This document shows, in pieces, positions 50,712 through 58,713 of a DNA stretch of 64,000 bases. Location: contig DAWV01000005.1 of the NCBI GenBank assembly GCA_002506085.1, positions 172,377-236,376 on the forward strand. The letters are read 5' to 3'. The stretch's first letter is position 1; each line of letters begins with the position of its first letter. Below the pieces are notes generated by a model. That model did not search any database. It worked only from the letters and a program-made list of their open reading frames with translations, and was not told where the DNA came from. Source of the DNA: Methanocorpusculaceae archaeon UBA425. GTDB lineage: Archaea > Halobacteriota > Methanomicrobia > Methanomicrobiales > Methanocorpusculaceae. The translations under genes were made by a program, and so were the position numbers.

Positions 50712-51347
50712 ATGTTGGAAGTATTGATTACCGTTATTTCTGCGGTCTTTACGCTGCTCGTCATTCTGGATCCTCTGCTCTCGGTTTCGATGTTTATCAA
50801 CCTGACCCATGATCTGGAAAAAGCCGAGATGAGAAGGCAGGCATTTGTCGCGACAGGGGTTGCCGGGGCCCTGATGATCCTTTTCCTGATATTCAATAAT
50901 CTCCTCTTTGATTTGCTCGGAATAGAGCTGGCGAGTTTCAAAGTCGCAGGAGGTATCATACTCTTCATTCTTGGTCTGCAGATTGTCCTGGGTCTTGATA
51001 TTGGCGGTTCTTCTGCAGGACACACAAATCTGGCAAGTCCGGGAATGGCTAAGAAAAAATCCATGGCAGGTGTGATTATCGGAACACCGATTATGTGCGG
51101 ACCGGGAACTATTACCACGGTGATGATTCTCGGGGCACAGGACGGTATTCTTCTGACACTATGTGCCGTTATTCTTGCTCTGGTTTGTATCTGGCTGACT
51201 CTGATATTCTCGACATATATTAAGAAAATACTTGGTGATACAGTCATAGTGCTCCTCTCAAAAATCGTAGGTCTTCTGTTAACGGCCATTGCCGTTCACA
51301 CAATATGGACGGGGATTCTCGGGCTCATTGCCCTGTCGGTAATCTAA
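50712..51347 (+). CDS. MarC family integral membrane protein
   Basis: The 211-residue protein has six hydrophobic segments and MarC-family landmarks: ILDPLLSVSMFINLT near the N-terminus, FKVAGGIILFILGLQIVLG and GTPIMCGPGTITTVMIL. MarC proteins are widespread and of unknown transport function; the old link to multiple antibiotic resistance is not supported. It is followed after one base by the exonuclease-like gene. Confidence 0.9.
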   Translation: MLEVLITVISAVFTLLVILDPLLSVSMFINLTHDLEKAEMRRQAFVATGVAGALMILFLIFNNLLFDLLGIELASFKVAGGIILFILGLQIVLGLDIGGSSAGHTNLASPGMAKKKSMAGVIIGTPIMCGPGTITTVMILGAQDGILLTLCAVILALVCIWLTLIFSTYIKKILGDTVIVLLSKIVGLLLTAIAVHTIWTGILGLIALSVI

Positions 51348-51348
51348 A

Positions 51349-52023
51349 ATGGTGCAGTTTACTCCCGCGTTAACAGACTTCCTTGTTTTCGATCTGGAGG
51401 CGTTTGTCCCTCCTCTTGACCGGAAACGAAAGACCGGCGCCTCTCTCGCGGTGAATCCGTATCGGGAGGGACACACGCTTCTCGGAGGTGTGGTTTACGG
51501 CAGCCGGCCGCTTATGAATGAGGTGGTTCTCGATTATTCCCATCACTGGATCTGGAGGGAGGGGGGAGAAAAGGAGGTGGTTTCCTCTTTTTATAACATA
51601 TTTGCCGACATGTGGTCCGGTCTCAAAACAAAGAAAATGATTCAGGCAGATCCGGTTGTCTGCGGGGTCGGCATCTCGACATTCGATATGCCGTTTTTGT
51701 TAACAAAGTGCCTCCAGTATGAAGTAGCTCCTCCTGAAGAAATTTATGAAACGCTTGGCAAGTGCAGGGTTGTGGATTTATCCGTTGCCGGAATAGGTTT
51801 TGTCCCGACACACAACCCGATTCTGCATCCATGCACGCATAATCAGCTCGCCGATGCTTTGCTCCCGAAACGGGAAAGCAAACCTACCGGGAAAAAAGTG
51901 TGGGATATGGTAGATGCAAAGGATTATGCGGCAGTCGAGAGGCGGTGCGAGGGCGAGGTCCGTGAGATGGTGGAAATCGCGGCAAAGATGCTTAACAATC
52001 AATGTCCCCATAATACGGTTTGA
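51349..52023 (+). CDS. DEDD-type 3'-5' exonuclease-like protein
   Basis: The 224-residue protein has FLVFDLEAF near the N-terminus (Asp15 and Glu17, the DxE of exonuclease motif I), GVGISTFDMPFLL with Asp113 (motif II position) and a C-terminal region with DAKDYAAVERRCEGEVREM where motif III would lie. It looks like a predicted PolB-type 3'-5' exonuclease in the RNase H fold. Motif III has Glu in place of the common Asp, so activity is uncertain. Its 3' end overlaps the convergent RNase H fusion by 32 bases. Confidence 0.6.
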   Translation: MVQFTPALTDFLVFDLEAFVPPLDRKRKTGASLAVNPYREGHTLLGGVVYGSRPLMNEVVLDYSHHWIWREGGEKEVVSSFYNIFADMWSGLKTKKMIQADPVVCGVGISTFDMPFLLTKCLQYEVAPPEEIYETLGKCRVVDLSVAGIGFVPTHNPILHPCTHNQLADALLPKRESKPTGKKVWDMVDAKDYAAVERRCEGEVREMVEIAAKMLNNQCPHNTV

Positions 52024-52831
52024 TATCAAGGACAGGCGTGTTATCCAGAGCCTCAAGTCCTTTGACGGTGATAACCAGATTGTCTATCGAGAGAATGGTA
52101 ACTAGAGTAAGGGATATCGGATTCGGGCGGACAGGAGCGCGTGTTGCAAAAACGCCGCGTGTTTCCCCATCTCCGTGACCGTGCGGTTTGACTTTCAGAA
52201 TATCTCTTTCGGACCGGTCAAACCAGCAGAGGATGAAGACTTTGTCTCCCGAAGAGAGACCAGATAATCCGTCCCGGTATTTTTCATATATTGTAATTGT
52301 GCTTGGTTTATCGGAAAAGCGTCCCTGTTTCGGGGCGTCGCCTATTTCTTTGAATGGTGAATGTACAATCCCGATAGGCACACACTCGATTTTCTTTGGT
52401 GCCGGAATCGATTTAACCGAAAGCAGGTCAAGGGCATTATTGCATAGCCAGTCACACGAACCCACGTAGGCATTCTCCCGGGGAACATGCGTGAAGGTCA
52501 CACCGGCATAATCTGCTGAGAGGCGCTTTGCCTTTTCAAAAAGCGGGGTAAGATCAGGTGACCGAACTGCATAACTTCCGTTCAGCTGGGAAATCATCAG
52601 ATTGCTGTCGGAAAAAACCGCAAGCCGGGTCTCTTTCGGATTGCAGTATTTTGCGGCACATTTGAGAGCAGAGTTGAGAGCCGAATATTCTGCAACATTA
52701 TTGGTAGCCCGCCCGAGTGTAAGGACATCGGATTCAAGAACATTATCCCCGCGCAAAATCAGCCAGGCGGATGCAGCCTGCCCCGGATTTCCCCTGCTTG
52801 CTCCGTCGGTATAGATGGTCAACTGGTCCAT
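51992..52831 (-). CDS. RNase HI fused to TrmO (tRNA t6A methyltransferase)
   Basis: The 279-residue protein joins two enzymes. Residues 1-138 are RNase HI: YTDGASRGNPG (Asp9), NNVAEYSAL (Glu48), FSDSNLMISQLNG (Asp75) and THVPREN...CDWLCNNALD (Asp127), with a few extra residues before the last aspartate. Residues 149-279 are TrmO/TsaA: VPIGIVHSPF, PKQGRFSDK, GVFATRAPVRPNPISLTLV and GLEALDNTPVLDIKPY. TrmO N6-methylates t6A37 in threonine tRNAs. There is no stop or frameshift between the parts. Whether RNA-DNA hybrid cleavage and tRNA methylation are coupled is unknown. Confidence 0.9.
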   Translation of the reverse strand: MDQLTIYTDGASRGNPGQAASAWLILRGDNVLESDVLTLGRATNNVAEYSALNSALKCAAKYCNPKETRLAVFSDSNLMISQLNGSYAVRSPDLTPLFEKAKRLSADYAGVTFTHVPRENAYVGSCDWLCNNALDLLSVKSIPAPKKIECVPIGIVHSPFKEIGDAPKQGRFSDKPSTITIYEKYRDGLSGLSSGDKVFILCWFDRSERDILKVKPHGHGDGETRGVFATRAPVRPNPISLTLVTILSIDNLVITVKGLEALDNTPVLDIKPYYGDIDC

Positions 52832-52884
52832 GAATTAGTAACTCTATCTATAATTTTATTAATCTGCCTGTCCGAGTATAGAAT

Positions 52885-53343
52885 ATGGAACCAATTACCA
52901 TTCATGTAGGTACACATGGTCTTACCGCGTCAAGTACTTACGCAGGAGGCAATATTTCTCCGAAAATTGAGCTTACGGGCGTGCCTAAAGACGTTGAATA
53001 TGTGGCGTTGATTGTCCATAATAAGTCAGGATCGGAGAAGAGCAAATGCATCTGGGTTATCTGGAATATTCCCTCAGTTGGCTATATCCCTCCGGGATAT
53101 GAAGAAGGTCCCGCACCAAAGTTTCCATTTCCTGCAATGCAGGGACTAAATGATTTCGGGGAACACGCATGGCATGGCCCTTCACCCGGACTTGGTGTGC
53201 AGGACAGACTGCTCTTCCAGCTATTCGGGAGAAAAGAACGGCTGATTCTTTCGCCGGATTCAAAAATGAATGATGTTATTGAAGCACTGCGTGATGGAAA
53301 CACACTCGCATACGGCAGCCTTGAGGTTTCCTATCAGGGATAA
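52885..53343 (+). CDS. YbhB/YbcL-type PEBP (Raf-kinase-inhibitor-like) protein
   Basis: The 152-residue protein has the PEBP fold motifs: NISPKIELTGVPKDVEYVALIVHNKSG, WVIWNIPS, and WHGPSPGLGVQDRLLFQLFG. Such cytoplasmic proteins bind phosphate-containing ligands; the physiological role in prokaryotes is unclear. The usual DPD in the ligand site reads VHNK here, so binding may be altered. Monocistronic; the eha operon promoter region follows. Confidence 0.9.
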   Translation: MEPITIHVGTHGLTASSTYAGGNISPKIELTGVPKDVEYVALIVHNKSGSEKSKCIWVIWNIPSVGYIPPGYEEGPAPKFPFPAMQGLNDFGEHAWHGPSPGLGVQDRLLFQLFGRKERLILSPDSKMNDVIEALRDGNTLAYGSLEVSYQG

Positions 53344-53512
53344 AAAACACGGATAATCGTATCCTATTTTTTTGAGTGTACATAATGCCGGAAAACTCCA
53401 AACACAAATACATGTACACGAATACCCGGAAGAAAGCATTCCTGATTCCTTTTGATTGAGATTATGGTATTGTATCCTCATATGAAGGAAGGAATTGGAA
53501 CAAATGCAACAC

Positions 53513-53547
53513 ATTTATACAACCGAGTGTCTATAGTTAATTAACTA
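53513..53547 (+). promoter_or_regulatory. Promoter of the eha-fwdAC operon with palindromic operator
   Basis: ATTTATAC (53513-53520) is a good box A. The 14-base perfect palindrome TAGTTAATTAACTA (53534-53547) sits where transcription should begin, about 25 bases downstream, and about 40 bases before the first ATG at 53588. A dimeric repressor bound there would block initiation, so hydrogenase expression may be controlled by H2 or redox state; the regulator is not identifiable here. Confidence 0.5.
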
Positions 53548-53587
53548 GGACTTACCTACTTTATGTCAGGGCGCATGATGAAATAAC

Positions 53588-54076
53588 ATGATTGATATTC
53601 TCCTCGCTATCCCCATTGCAGCAGTAATCTGCCTACTTCTCTTTGGCTCAATAGATTTTTTCTGGAAACTTCCGAAGACCGGAGGGGTTTCCGGCGCTAA
53701 CGCGATTGAAAAGGCAATCGAAAATACAGGCGGAGACAAAAACGGGGGCTGGATGATTGGAAACATCGTCACGTCACCGGATGCTTCGGCAGGAACGCTT
53801 CTCGCTGCATGCGGATTCTATATCTGGGGAATTCCCGGAGCAATAATCAGTATTGTTCTGGTATTTGCCGGAGCACGAATCTGTGCCGACAAAGGATATG
53901 CAGGGACGAGCGGGGCTTTTGCCGCTGCAATAGTAATCTGGCTGCTCACGACATTTGCAGGATTTCCACCGGAATCATTCATCGTCGCGTGCATTATTGC
54001 AATCTTATTCGTTCAGGGTATCTCCACAAAATACGCAAGCCGCATTATCGGAAAAATCTGGAGAAAATTATCATGA
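53588..54076 (+). CDS. ehaB: Eha hydrogenase membrane subunit, EhaB-like
   Basis: The 162-residue protein has four or five hydrophobic segments and the stretch GGWMIGNIVTSPDASAGTLLAACGFYIWGIPGAI in its middle. Length and position at the head of the operon fit EhaB of the methanogen energy-converting hydrogenase. An EhaA-sized gene is not found upstream. Subunit letters in this operon follow gene order and sizes known for Eha and are inferred. The stop overlaps the next start. Confidence 0.7.
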   Translation: MIDILLAIPIAAVICLLLFGSIDFFWKLPKTGGVSGANAIEKAIENTGGDKNGGWMIGNIVTSPDASAGTLLAACGFYIWGIPGAIISIVLVFAGARICADKGYAGTSGAFAAAIVIWLLTTFAGFPPESFIVACIIAILFVQGISTKYASRIIGKIWRKLS

Positions 54077-54312
54077 TTGTCGAAGGTATCTGTGTTGTAA
54101 TCGCAATTTACTGTGCTCTCAGAGCCGTATTCGAGAGAAACACCCTCAAAAAATTACCCTTCCTTAATGCCATGAACTTCGCCGTCACCGGAGCGATTGT
54201 CCTATTAATGCCCCACCCGATTACAATAGGCGTGGCAATTGCCTACTTCGTCGGTTCGACGCTGGAATCGAATGCAATCGCGAGCACAATCGCATCATGG
54301 GAGGAACAATGA
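54073..54312 (+). CDS. ehaC: Eha hydrogenase membrane subunit, EhaC-like
   Basis: From ATG 54073, overlapping the previous stop by four bases, the product is 79 residues with two to three membrane segments: GICVVIAIYCALRAVFER, FAVTGAIVLLMPHPITIGVAIAYFVG. A longer frame from 53809 lies inside the preceding gene and is rejected. It fits the small DUF2109-type subunit that follows EhaB. Confidence 0.7.
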   Translation: MIVEGICVVIAIYCALRAVFERNTLKKLPFLNAMNFAVTGAIVLLMPHPITIGVAIAYFVGSTLESNAIASTIASWEEQ

Positions 54313-54548
54313 CCGATCTGATTATCATTCTTGCAATAATCCTCTCTCTTCTGGGAGGGTTTTCAACCGTCTTTGTCCGGTCTTCCTTTGACAAATTAAT
54401 CTGTCTTGGAATCCTCACCTCGGGTGCCGTCCTTTTCTTAGTGAATAAAGGATACCTTGATGTGGCAATTTGCGTAGGTCTTCTGATGCCGATTGGAACG
54501 ATATTTATCCTGCTTCTGCTTGGTAAAAAGAAGGAGGCAGCTAAATGA
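54309..54548 (+). CDS. ehaD: Eha hydrogenase membrane subunit, EhaD-like
   Basis: From ATG 54309, overlapping ehaC's stop, the product is 79 residues with three hydrophobic segments (LIIILAIILSLLGGF, LGILTSGAVLFLVNKG, VAICVGLLMPIGTIFILLLLG), resembling a NuoK/MrpC-like small subunit. It should be part of the ion-translocating membrane arm. Upstream in-frame ATG 54297 lies within ehaC. Confidence 0.7.
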   Translation: MTDLIIILAIILSLLGGFSTVFVRSSFDKLICLGILTSGAVLFLVNKGYLDVAICVGLLMPIGTIFILLLLGKKKEAAK

Positions 54549-54805
54549 TTGTTCCGACCGAGTTTATTGTTGGATGCATTCTCCTCCTTATTGGTGTCAT
54601 CTTCACTGCATTCCCGCACGACAAAAAATATCTGACACGGCTCATCAACCTGGAAGTCGCCGAGTTCGGACTGGTGTTCATTATGCTCGGATTCAGTGAA
54701 ACACTTGCTCTCGTGACGTTCGTTGCTGTGAATGTAGTTACTACGCTGATTTTCGTCAGAGTAATCGAGAAAAAGGAGTCAGCCGATGAAAGATCCGGAA
54801 ACTAA
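54545..54805 (+). CDS. ehaE: Eha hydrogenase membrane subunit, EhaE-like
   Basis: An 86-residue subunit with two strong membrane segments (FIVGCILLLIGVIFTAF and LVFIMLGFSETLALVTFVAVNVVTTLIFV) and a short charged tail. It overlaps ehaD by four bases and the next gene by 20. Identity rests on order and size. Confidence 0.7.
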   Translation: MIVPTEFIVGCILLLIGVIFTAFPHDKKYLTRLINLEVAEFGLVFIMLGFSETLALVTFVAVNVVTTLIFVRVIEKKESADERSGN

Positions 54806-55295
54806 GGCATCTCAGACAAAAAAATCAAACGGAGGTAAGAGTTTGTTTCAGAAACTCTCCGGATTTCTTTCGTCAACAGATGACTTACCGAAACTCTATG
54901 CAATCGGCGTATGTCTTGTCGTCATCATAGGACTCTGCTGTGTTCCATTCCTAATCTATGAGGATGAGCAGCTTTATCCGAAAACGCTTAATCCGGCCAG
55001 TTCCCTCGACCCATATGACCGCGGCGGAGTCCCCCTAACGGAACCCGCGGAAATAGTTGCCCAGTATCCTGAGAATTCAAAATCGATTGGTTACGTAACA
55101 GCGTATCTCACACCCGCAAGCCAGTTCCTCGCGGACGTAACCGAGCATCTTGGAACAACTATTGTCTCGCACCCGGGAGGGATTCTCGATGAAATTCTCT
55201 ACTATACCCGTGGTTTTGATACAATTGTAGAGACCAGCATTTTGTTCGCAGCATTTGCAATCGCTTCATTCCTGTACAGGAGGTCAAAAGAATGA
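54786..55295 (+). CDS. ehaF: Eha hydrogenase membrane subunit, EhaF-like
   Basis: The 169-residue subunit has a charged N-terminus (KDPETKASQTKKSNGG), a membrane segment LYAIGVCLVVIIGLCCVPFLIY near 40-60, a long extracytoplasmic loop with SSLDPYDRGGVPLTEPAEIVAQYPENSKSIGYVTAY, and a C-terminal segment ILFAAFAIASFLYRR. This plan fits the EhaF (DUF2106) subunit. The start overlaps ehaE by 20 bases, the longest overlap in the operon. Confidence 0.72.
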   Translation: MKDPETKASQTKKSNGGKSLFQKLSGFLSSTDDLPKLYAIGVCLVVIIGLCCVPFLIYEDEQLYPKTLNPASSLDPYDRGGVPLTEPAEIVAQYPENSKSIGYVTAYLTPASQFLADVTEHLGTTIVSHPGGILDEILYYTRGFDTIVETSILFAAFAIASFLYRRSKE

Positions 55296-55912
55296 TGGAA
55301 TTTATTGCAGAAATGGATCTTGTTTACAAGATTGGGATATCCGTCGCTTTTATCGCGATTCTTATTTCATTTGCGGCAATGATCCGGGAAAAGGATGATA
55401 TCCACAAACTCATCATTGTTGACCTCATTGAACTTACAGGTCTGGTTGTAGTCGCATTAATTGCAACCGATTTAGCGGAAGCCCTCATTCTACCGGGTCT
55501 TGTTGTGGGTATTGCCGAAATGATGGCAGTTTCCGAATTATGGCTCGCAAAGGAAGGACTCCAGCGTCTTCCCACGCCCCAACGTGCTGATATTGAAGTC
55601 CTGCACACTGCCCCGAAAATCATCGGCGCACTCCTGATAGCCTATGGTATTTTCCTGACCGGATTTACCGGCGGTCTTATCGCGGGACTTGGGTTAGCAT
55701 TGTTCTTCCTTGGAAAGAACACAAACGAACAGTTCCTCGCCTCGGAAACCGCATCAGGCTACGCCTGGGCACTCTGGGTCATGGGATTTTTGATCTTCTT
55801 CCTCTTCCCGAGCCAGTGGTTCTTTGCCCTGATGCTCGCAGCAGTTGGTATTATGATAAAAGTTATGGCAAAAATAGCCCTCGTCGGCACCATGCGGGGT
55901 GACGAATCATGA
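55292..55912 (+). CDS. ehaG: Eha hydrogenase membrane subunit, EhaG-like
   Basis: The 206-residue protein has six or so hydrophobic segments, with a polar cluster MIREKDDIHKLIIVDLIELTGLVV in the first third and NTNEQFLASETASGYAWALWVMGFLIFF later. It fits the EhaG (DUF2105) subunit of the membrane arm, distantly NuoJ/K-like. ATGA overlaps join it to both neighbours. Confidence 0.72.
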   Translation: MMEFIAEMDLVYKIGISVAFIAILISFAAMIREKDDIHKLIIVDLIELTGLVVVALIATDLAEALILPGLVVGIAEMMAVSELWLAKEGLQRLPTPQRADIEVLHTAPKIIGALLIAYGIFLTGFTGGLIAGLGLALFFLGKNTNEQFLASETASGYAWALWVMGFLIFFLFPSQWFFALMLAAVGIMIKVMAKIALVGTMRGDES

Positions 55913-56550
55913 TGGAGGAAATTCTCGTAACAATTCCATTCGGCGACATGGTGCATTACCTTTCGGAATACACCATAGTATTATTTGCCTTTGCCGCCAT
56001 ATTTGTCATCCTTGCCGTAATTTCCCTCCCGGAAAAACCTGTTGACATTGCATTCGGAACAGATGGATACACCCTGAAAGAGACGCCGGCAAACCTCATG
56101 AAGTTCCAGAGATTTATGGCGATTGCCTGTGGAATTGCGACGATGGGGGCGGTGATGACAGGAGATATTTTCAACTTCACGCTCTTTGCCGCCTTTATCG
56201 GGGTCCTGAACATCGGAATCGTTGCCGCAGTGAAAAACAAACATGTTCTCTCAGCTGCGTTCTCCTACGGACTGGTTGTCATGATGGGGACAGTTCCCTT
56301 GTTCTCCGGAGCGGCTATAATCGTCGCGACGACCGGAACACTTTCCATATGGGAGCTGGCGGTTTCCGGGGGAGTCCCTGTCATCGCCAAACTTCTCCTG
56401 CTGATAGGAGTTCTCGGTGAAGGAATGGCACCATTCTATATTGGTAAAGCCGAGATAACAAGGGCCTCCGGAGCCCCGTATATACTGATGATTCACGTAA
56501 GTTCACTGCTCCTCTTCCTGAGACTGGTGGAAATTCTCCTGACGGTGTGA
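55909..56550 (+). CDS. ehaH: Eha hydrogenase antiporter-like subunit, EhaH
   Basis: The 213-residue protein has features of the proton-conducting membrane transporter family in short form: GVMTGDIFNFTLFAAFIGVLNIGIVAA and KLLLLIGVLGEGMAPFYIGKAEITRASGAPYILMIHVSSLLLFL, the latter with the conserved lysine region. It probably forms part of the ion channel driving uphill ferredoxin reduction with H2. It overlaps ehaG and ehaI by four bases each. Confidence 0.75.
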   Translation: MMEEILVTIPFGDMVHYLSEYTIVLFAFAAIFVILAVISLPEKPVDIAFGTDGYTLKETPANLMKFQRFMAIACGIATMGAVMTGDIFNFTLFAAFIGVLNIGIVAAVKNKHVLSAAFSYGLVVMMGTVPLFSGAAIIVATTGTLSIWELAVSGGVPVIAKLLLLIGVLGEGMAPFYIGKAEITRASGAPYILMIHVSSLLLFLRLVEILLTV

Positions 56551-56744
56551 TTATGAAAAAAATTACATACATATTATTTGCAATCATCTTTGCCTGCGTC
56601 GGGATTCTATCAGCCCTGCTTGTCGATGCAAATCCCTACTGGGTTGTTCCGCTAATACTTTCAGTGCCGGCATTTTTCATTGCAGTCGTCCTGTATGTGT
56701 CTGCCGGAACAAAAGACGGAGATATTCCGTTTGTGGGGTACTGA
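56547..56744 (+). CDS. ehaI: Eha hydrogenase small membrane subunit, EhaI-like
   Basis: A 65-residue protein with two membrane segments (YILFAIIFACVGILSALLV and WVVPLILSVPAFFIAVVLYVSAG) and a short polar end. It lies between the antiporter-like and NuoH-like subunits, overlapping the former and one base from the latter. The letter follows gene order. Confidence 0.65.
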   Translation: MIMKKITYILFAIIFACVGILSALLVDANPYWVVPLILSVPAFFIAVVLYVSAGTKDGDIPFVGY

Positions 56745-56745
56745 C

Positions 56746-57606
56746 ATGATCGAGTTCATTCTTTTCCTGATATTTGCAGTCTTCTTCGGTCTTCTCCTGC
56801 ACGGAATTCACCGGAAAGTCATCGCAAGAATTCAGAAACGCCCGGGACCGCCAATCTGGCAGGAGATATTACACACCCTGAAGTTCTCCTTCAAACAGAC
56901 CTGGATTCCAAAGACGGCAAGCCAGGTCATGTATGTCGCGATTGTGCTGATTGCAATCGGTATCTGGACCTCCGCACTCTACGTTCTCTGGACCGGAGGA
57001 AGCCTTCTTTTGATTTTCGCATTTTACATGCTCCATAAAATCATGGAGCACGGAACAGGACTTTCGTCCGGTTCCCCGTATACGAAATTCGGGGCTATCA
57101 GATCGGTCATGTCAGCTGCGGCTGAACTGCCCTTACTCGTGACCGTGGCCGTGGTATATATCTTCACCGGCACGCTTTCGATTTCAGGAATTGCCGCATG
57201 GGAGTGGGCAAACGTACCGCTTATTGGCATTGCTTTGCCTGCGGCAATTTCACTTTACCTCATTATTCTCTCGAAGGCACATTATGGTCCCTTCTCCGTG
57301 ATTGAAGCAAAGGAACTTGTCTCCGGTTACTGGACCGAACACTTCGGCGGATGGAGAGCTTTGCTGAATATCGCGCTCGCACTCAAAACATTTGTTCTGA
57401 TATCGGTCTTTATCGTGGTGTTCCTCGGAGCCCTGCCATGGTGGCTTTTCCTCATCGTCATGGTCCTCGTGATGATATCCATCTCATTTATCTGTGCAAC
57501 GACCCCAATGCTCACACCATATAACACCGTTCTTATTCAGACAATCTGGACGGTTTTCGTCTGTGTCTATGGAGTAATCATGTGGATGGTGTTATCATGT
57601 CTGTGA
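56746..57606 (+). CDS. ehaJ: Eha hydrogenase NuoH-like membrane subunit, EhaJ
   Basis: From ATG 56746 the product is 286 residues with about seven hydrophobic segments; the frame from 56680 lies in ehaI. NuoH/EchB-type features are HRKVIARIQKRPGPPIWQEILHTLKFSFKQTWIPK near the N-terminus, corresponding to the RxGP loop, and EAKELVSGYWTEHFGGWRALL, with the acidic loop that faces the ferredoxin/quinone-like cavity. It couples the hydrogenase module to ion translocation. Confidence 0.85.
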   Translation: MIEFILFLIFAVFFGLLLHGIHRKVIARIQKRPGPPIWQEILHTLKFSFKQTWIPKTASQVMYVAIVLIAIGIWTSALYVLWTGGSLLLIFAFYMLHKIMEHGTGLSSGSPYTKFGAIRSVMSAAAELPLLVTVAVVYIFTGTLSISGIAAWEWANVPLIGIALPAAISLYLIILSKAHYGPFSVIEAKELVSGYWTEHFGGWRALLNIALALKTFVLISVFIVVFLGALPWWLFLIVMVLVMISISFICATTPMLTPYNTVLIQTIWTVFVCVYGVIMWMVLSCL

Positions 57607-57881
57607 AGTCACGAGAGCCCGAAAAGAAACTGCGGGAGTTCATACCATTAGCCGTCATCCTCAGTGCGGCGTTCTACATTATTCTGATGCTCCTCGAAGC
57701 CTCTCTCCACCCGCAGGTTTTATTTGGGGCGGCACTTGGATCGGTGTTCATCGGTCTTCTGGCCACGGTTTTCATCTGGCAGAATGAACAGAAAAAACAT
57801 CTTGGCGAGATAGTTGTTCTCTGGGCGATGATTTTTGGATTTGTCATCTACGGACTTCTCTGCTTTGGAGGTGTATTATGA
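57597..57881 (+). CDS. ehaL: Eha hydrogenase membrane subunit, EhaL-like
   Basis: From ATG 57597, ten bases inside the ehaJ end, the product is 94 residues with three membrane segments (FIPLAVILSAAFYIILMLL, VLFGAALGSVFIGLLATVFIW and VVLWAMIFGFVIYGLLCFGGVL). Position before the DUF1959-type gene fits EhaL (DUF2104). The ATG at 57582 is further inside ehaJ and less likely. Confidence 0.65.
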   Translation: MSVKSREPEKKLREFIPLAVILSAAFYIILMLLEASLHPQVLFGAALGSVFIGLLATVFIWQNEQKKHLGEIVVLWAMIFGFVIYGLLCFGGVL

Positions 57882-58237
57882 ATTTCATCTACGAAAAAAA
57901 TCTTGAGCCGATGAAACTCAACACGCTCAATGGTGTTCGGCAGAATGAGGTCGCGTCCCTGCTTGCAAAGCGTCTCGGAATTTCCCGTCAGATGATGAGA
58001 AAAATTCTCATCGCAAAATGCGATCAGATGACGCTCGAAAATCTCGGTCCGCGGTATGATGCGGCAGAACTAATAGCTGCGGACGACGAAATCGGGGCTG
58101 CTCTCTCCCTTCCGCACCTGACAACCGCGACCGGGATTCTCTCCAATGAGAGTGCAGCACACTATCGTGAAATGGCTGAAGAAAAACATGCTTTCATAAG
58201 TGATATCATAAAAGCAATTCTGGAGGAAATATCATGA
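57878..58237 (+). CDS. ehaM: Eha hydrogenase soluble subunit, EhaM-like
   Basis: The 119-residue protein is hydrophilic and helical (GVRQNEVASLLAKRLGISRQMMRKILIAKCDQMTLENLGPRYDAAE), without membrane segments, and fits the DUF1959/EhaM subunit just ahead of the small hydrogenase subunit. Its role in the complex is unknown. Overlaps ehaL and ehaN by four bases. Confidence 0.75.
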   Translation: MNFIYEKNLEPMKLNTLNGVRQNEVASLLAKRLGISRQMMRKILIAKCDQMTLENLGPRYDAAELIAADDEIGAALSLPHLTTATGILSNESAAHYREMAEEKHAFISDIIKAILEEIS

Positions 58238-58713
58238 CCGTTTTGCAAAAACTCAAAAATGCCGTTCGGAAACGGTCAATACACGTATGCTACGTAAACA
58301 CAGGCTCCTGTAACGGGTGTGATATCGAAATTCTCGCATGTCTCGCTCCGAAATACGATATTGAACAGTATGGTATCTATGTCCACAACAATCCGAGAGA
58401 GGCCGATGTCATTCTGGTTACCGGAGGAATGTCCACCCAGTGGCTCGACAAACTTCCCGACCTCTGGGACCGTGTCCCCGAGCCGAAAGCAGTGGTAACA
58501 ATCGGGAACTGCCCGATTTCCGGATGCGTGTTCAACCGTCCCGGAAAACTCATCGATCCGCCGGTAAGCAAATATATTCCCGTAACGGCCGCCGTACCCG
58601 GCTGCCCGCCGCGTCCGTCCGAGATAATCTCGGCAATTCTCGGAGCAGCTGACATTCTCTTCAAAGACTACGAAATCCATCAGAAGGAAAAGAAAGGAGG
58701 GTCACACAAATGA
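58234..58713 (+). CDS. ehaN: Eha [NiFe] hydrogenase small subunit, EhaN
   Basis: The 159-residue small subunit has the proximal-cluster cysteines: NTGSCNGCDIEILACL (CxxC near residues 27-30), IGNCPISGC near 92 and VPGCPPRP near 126. It carries one [4Fe-4S] cluster next to the NiFe site, as in group 4 hydrogenases and NuoB. It immediately precedes and overlaps the large-subunit gene. Confidence 0.92.
   Translation: MTVLQKLKNAVRKRSIHVCYVNTGSCNGCDIEILACLAPKYDIEQYGIYVHNNPREADVILVTGGMSTQWLDKLPDLWDRVPEPKAVVTIGNCPISGCVFNRPGKLIDPPVSKYIPVTAAVPGCPPRPSEIISAILGAADILFKDYEIHQKEKKGGSHK

Noticed and set aside
53809..54312. 167-residue reading of the EhaC frame
   Set aside because: The first 88 codons lie in another frame of the EhaB-like gene; the membrane-subunit pattern begins at ATG 54073.
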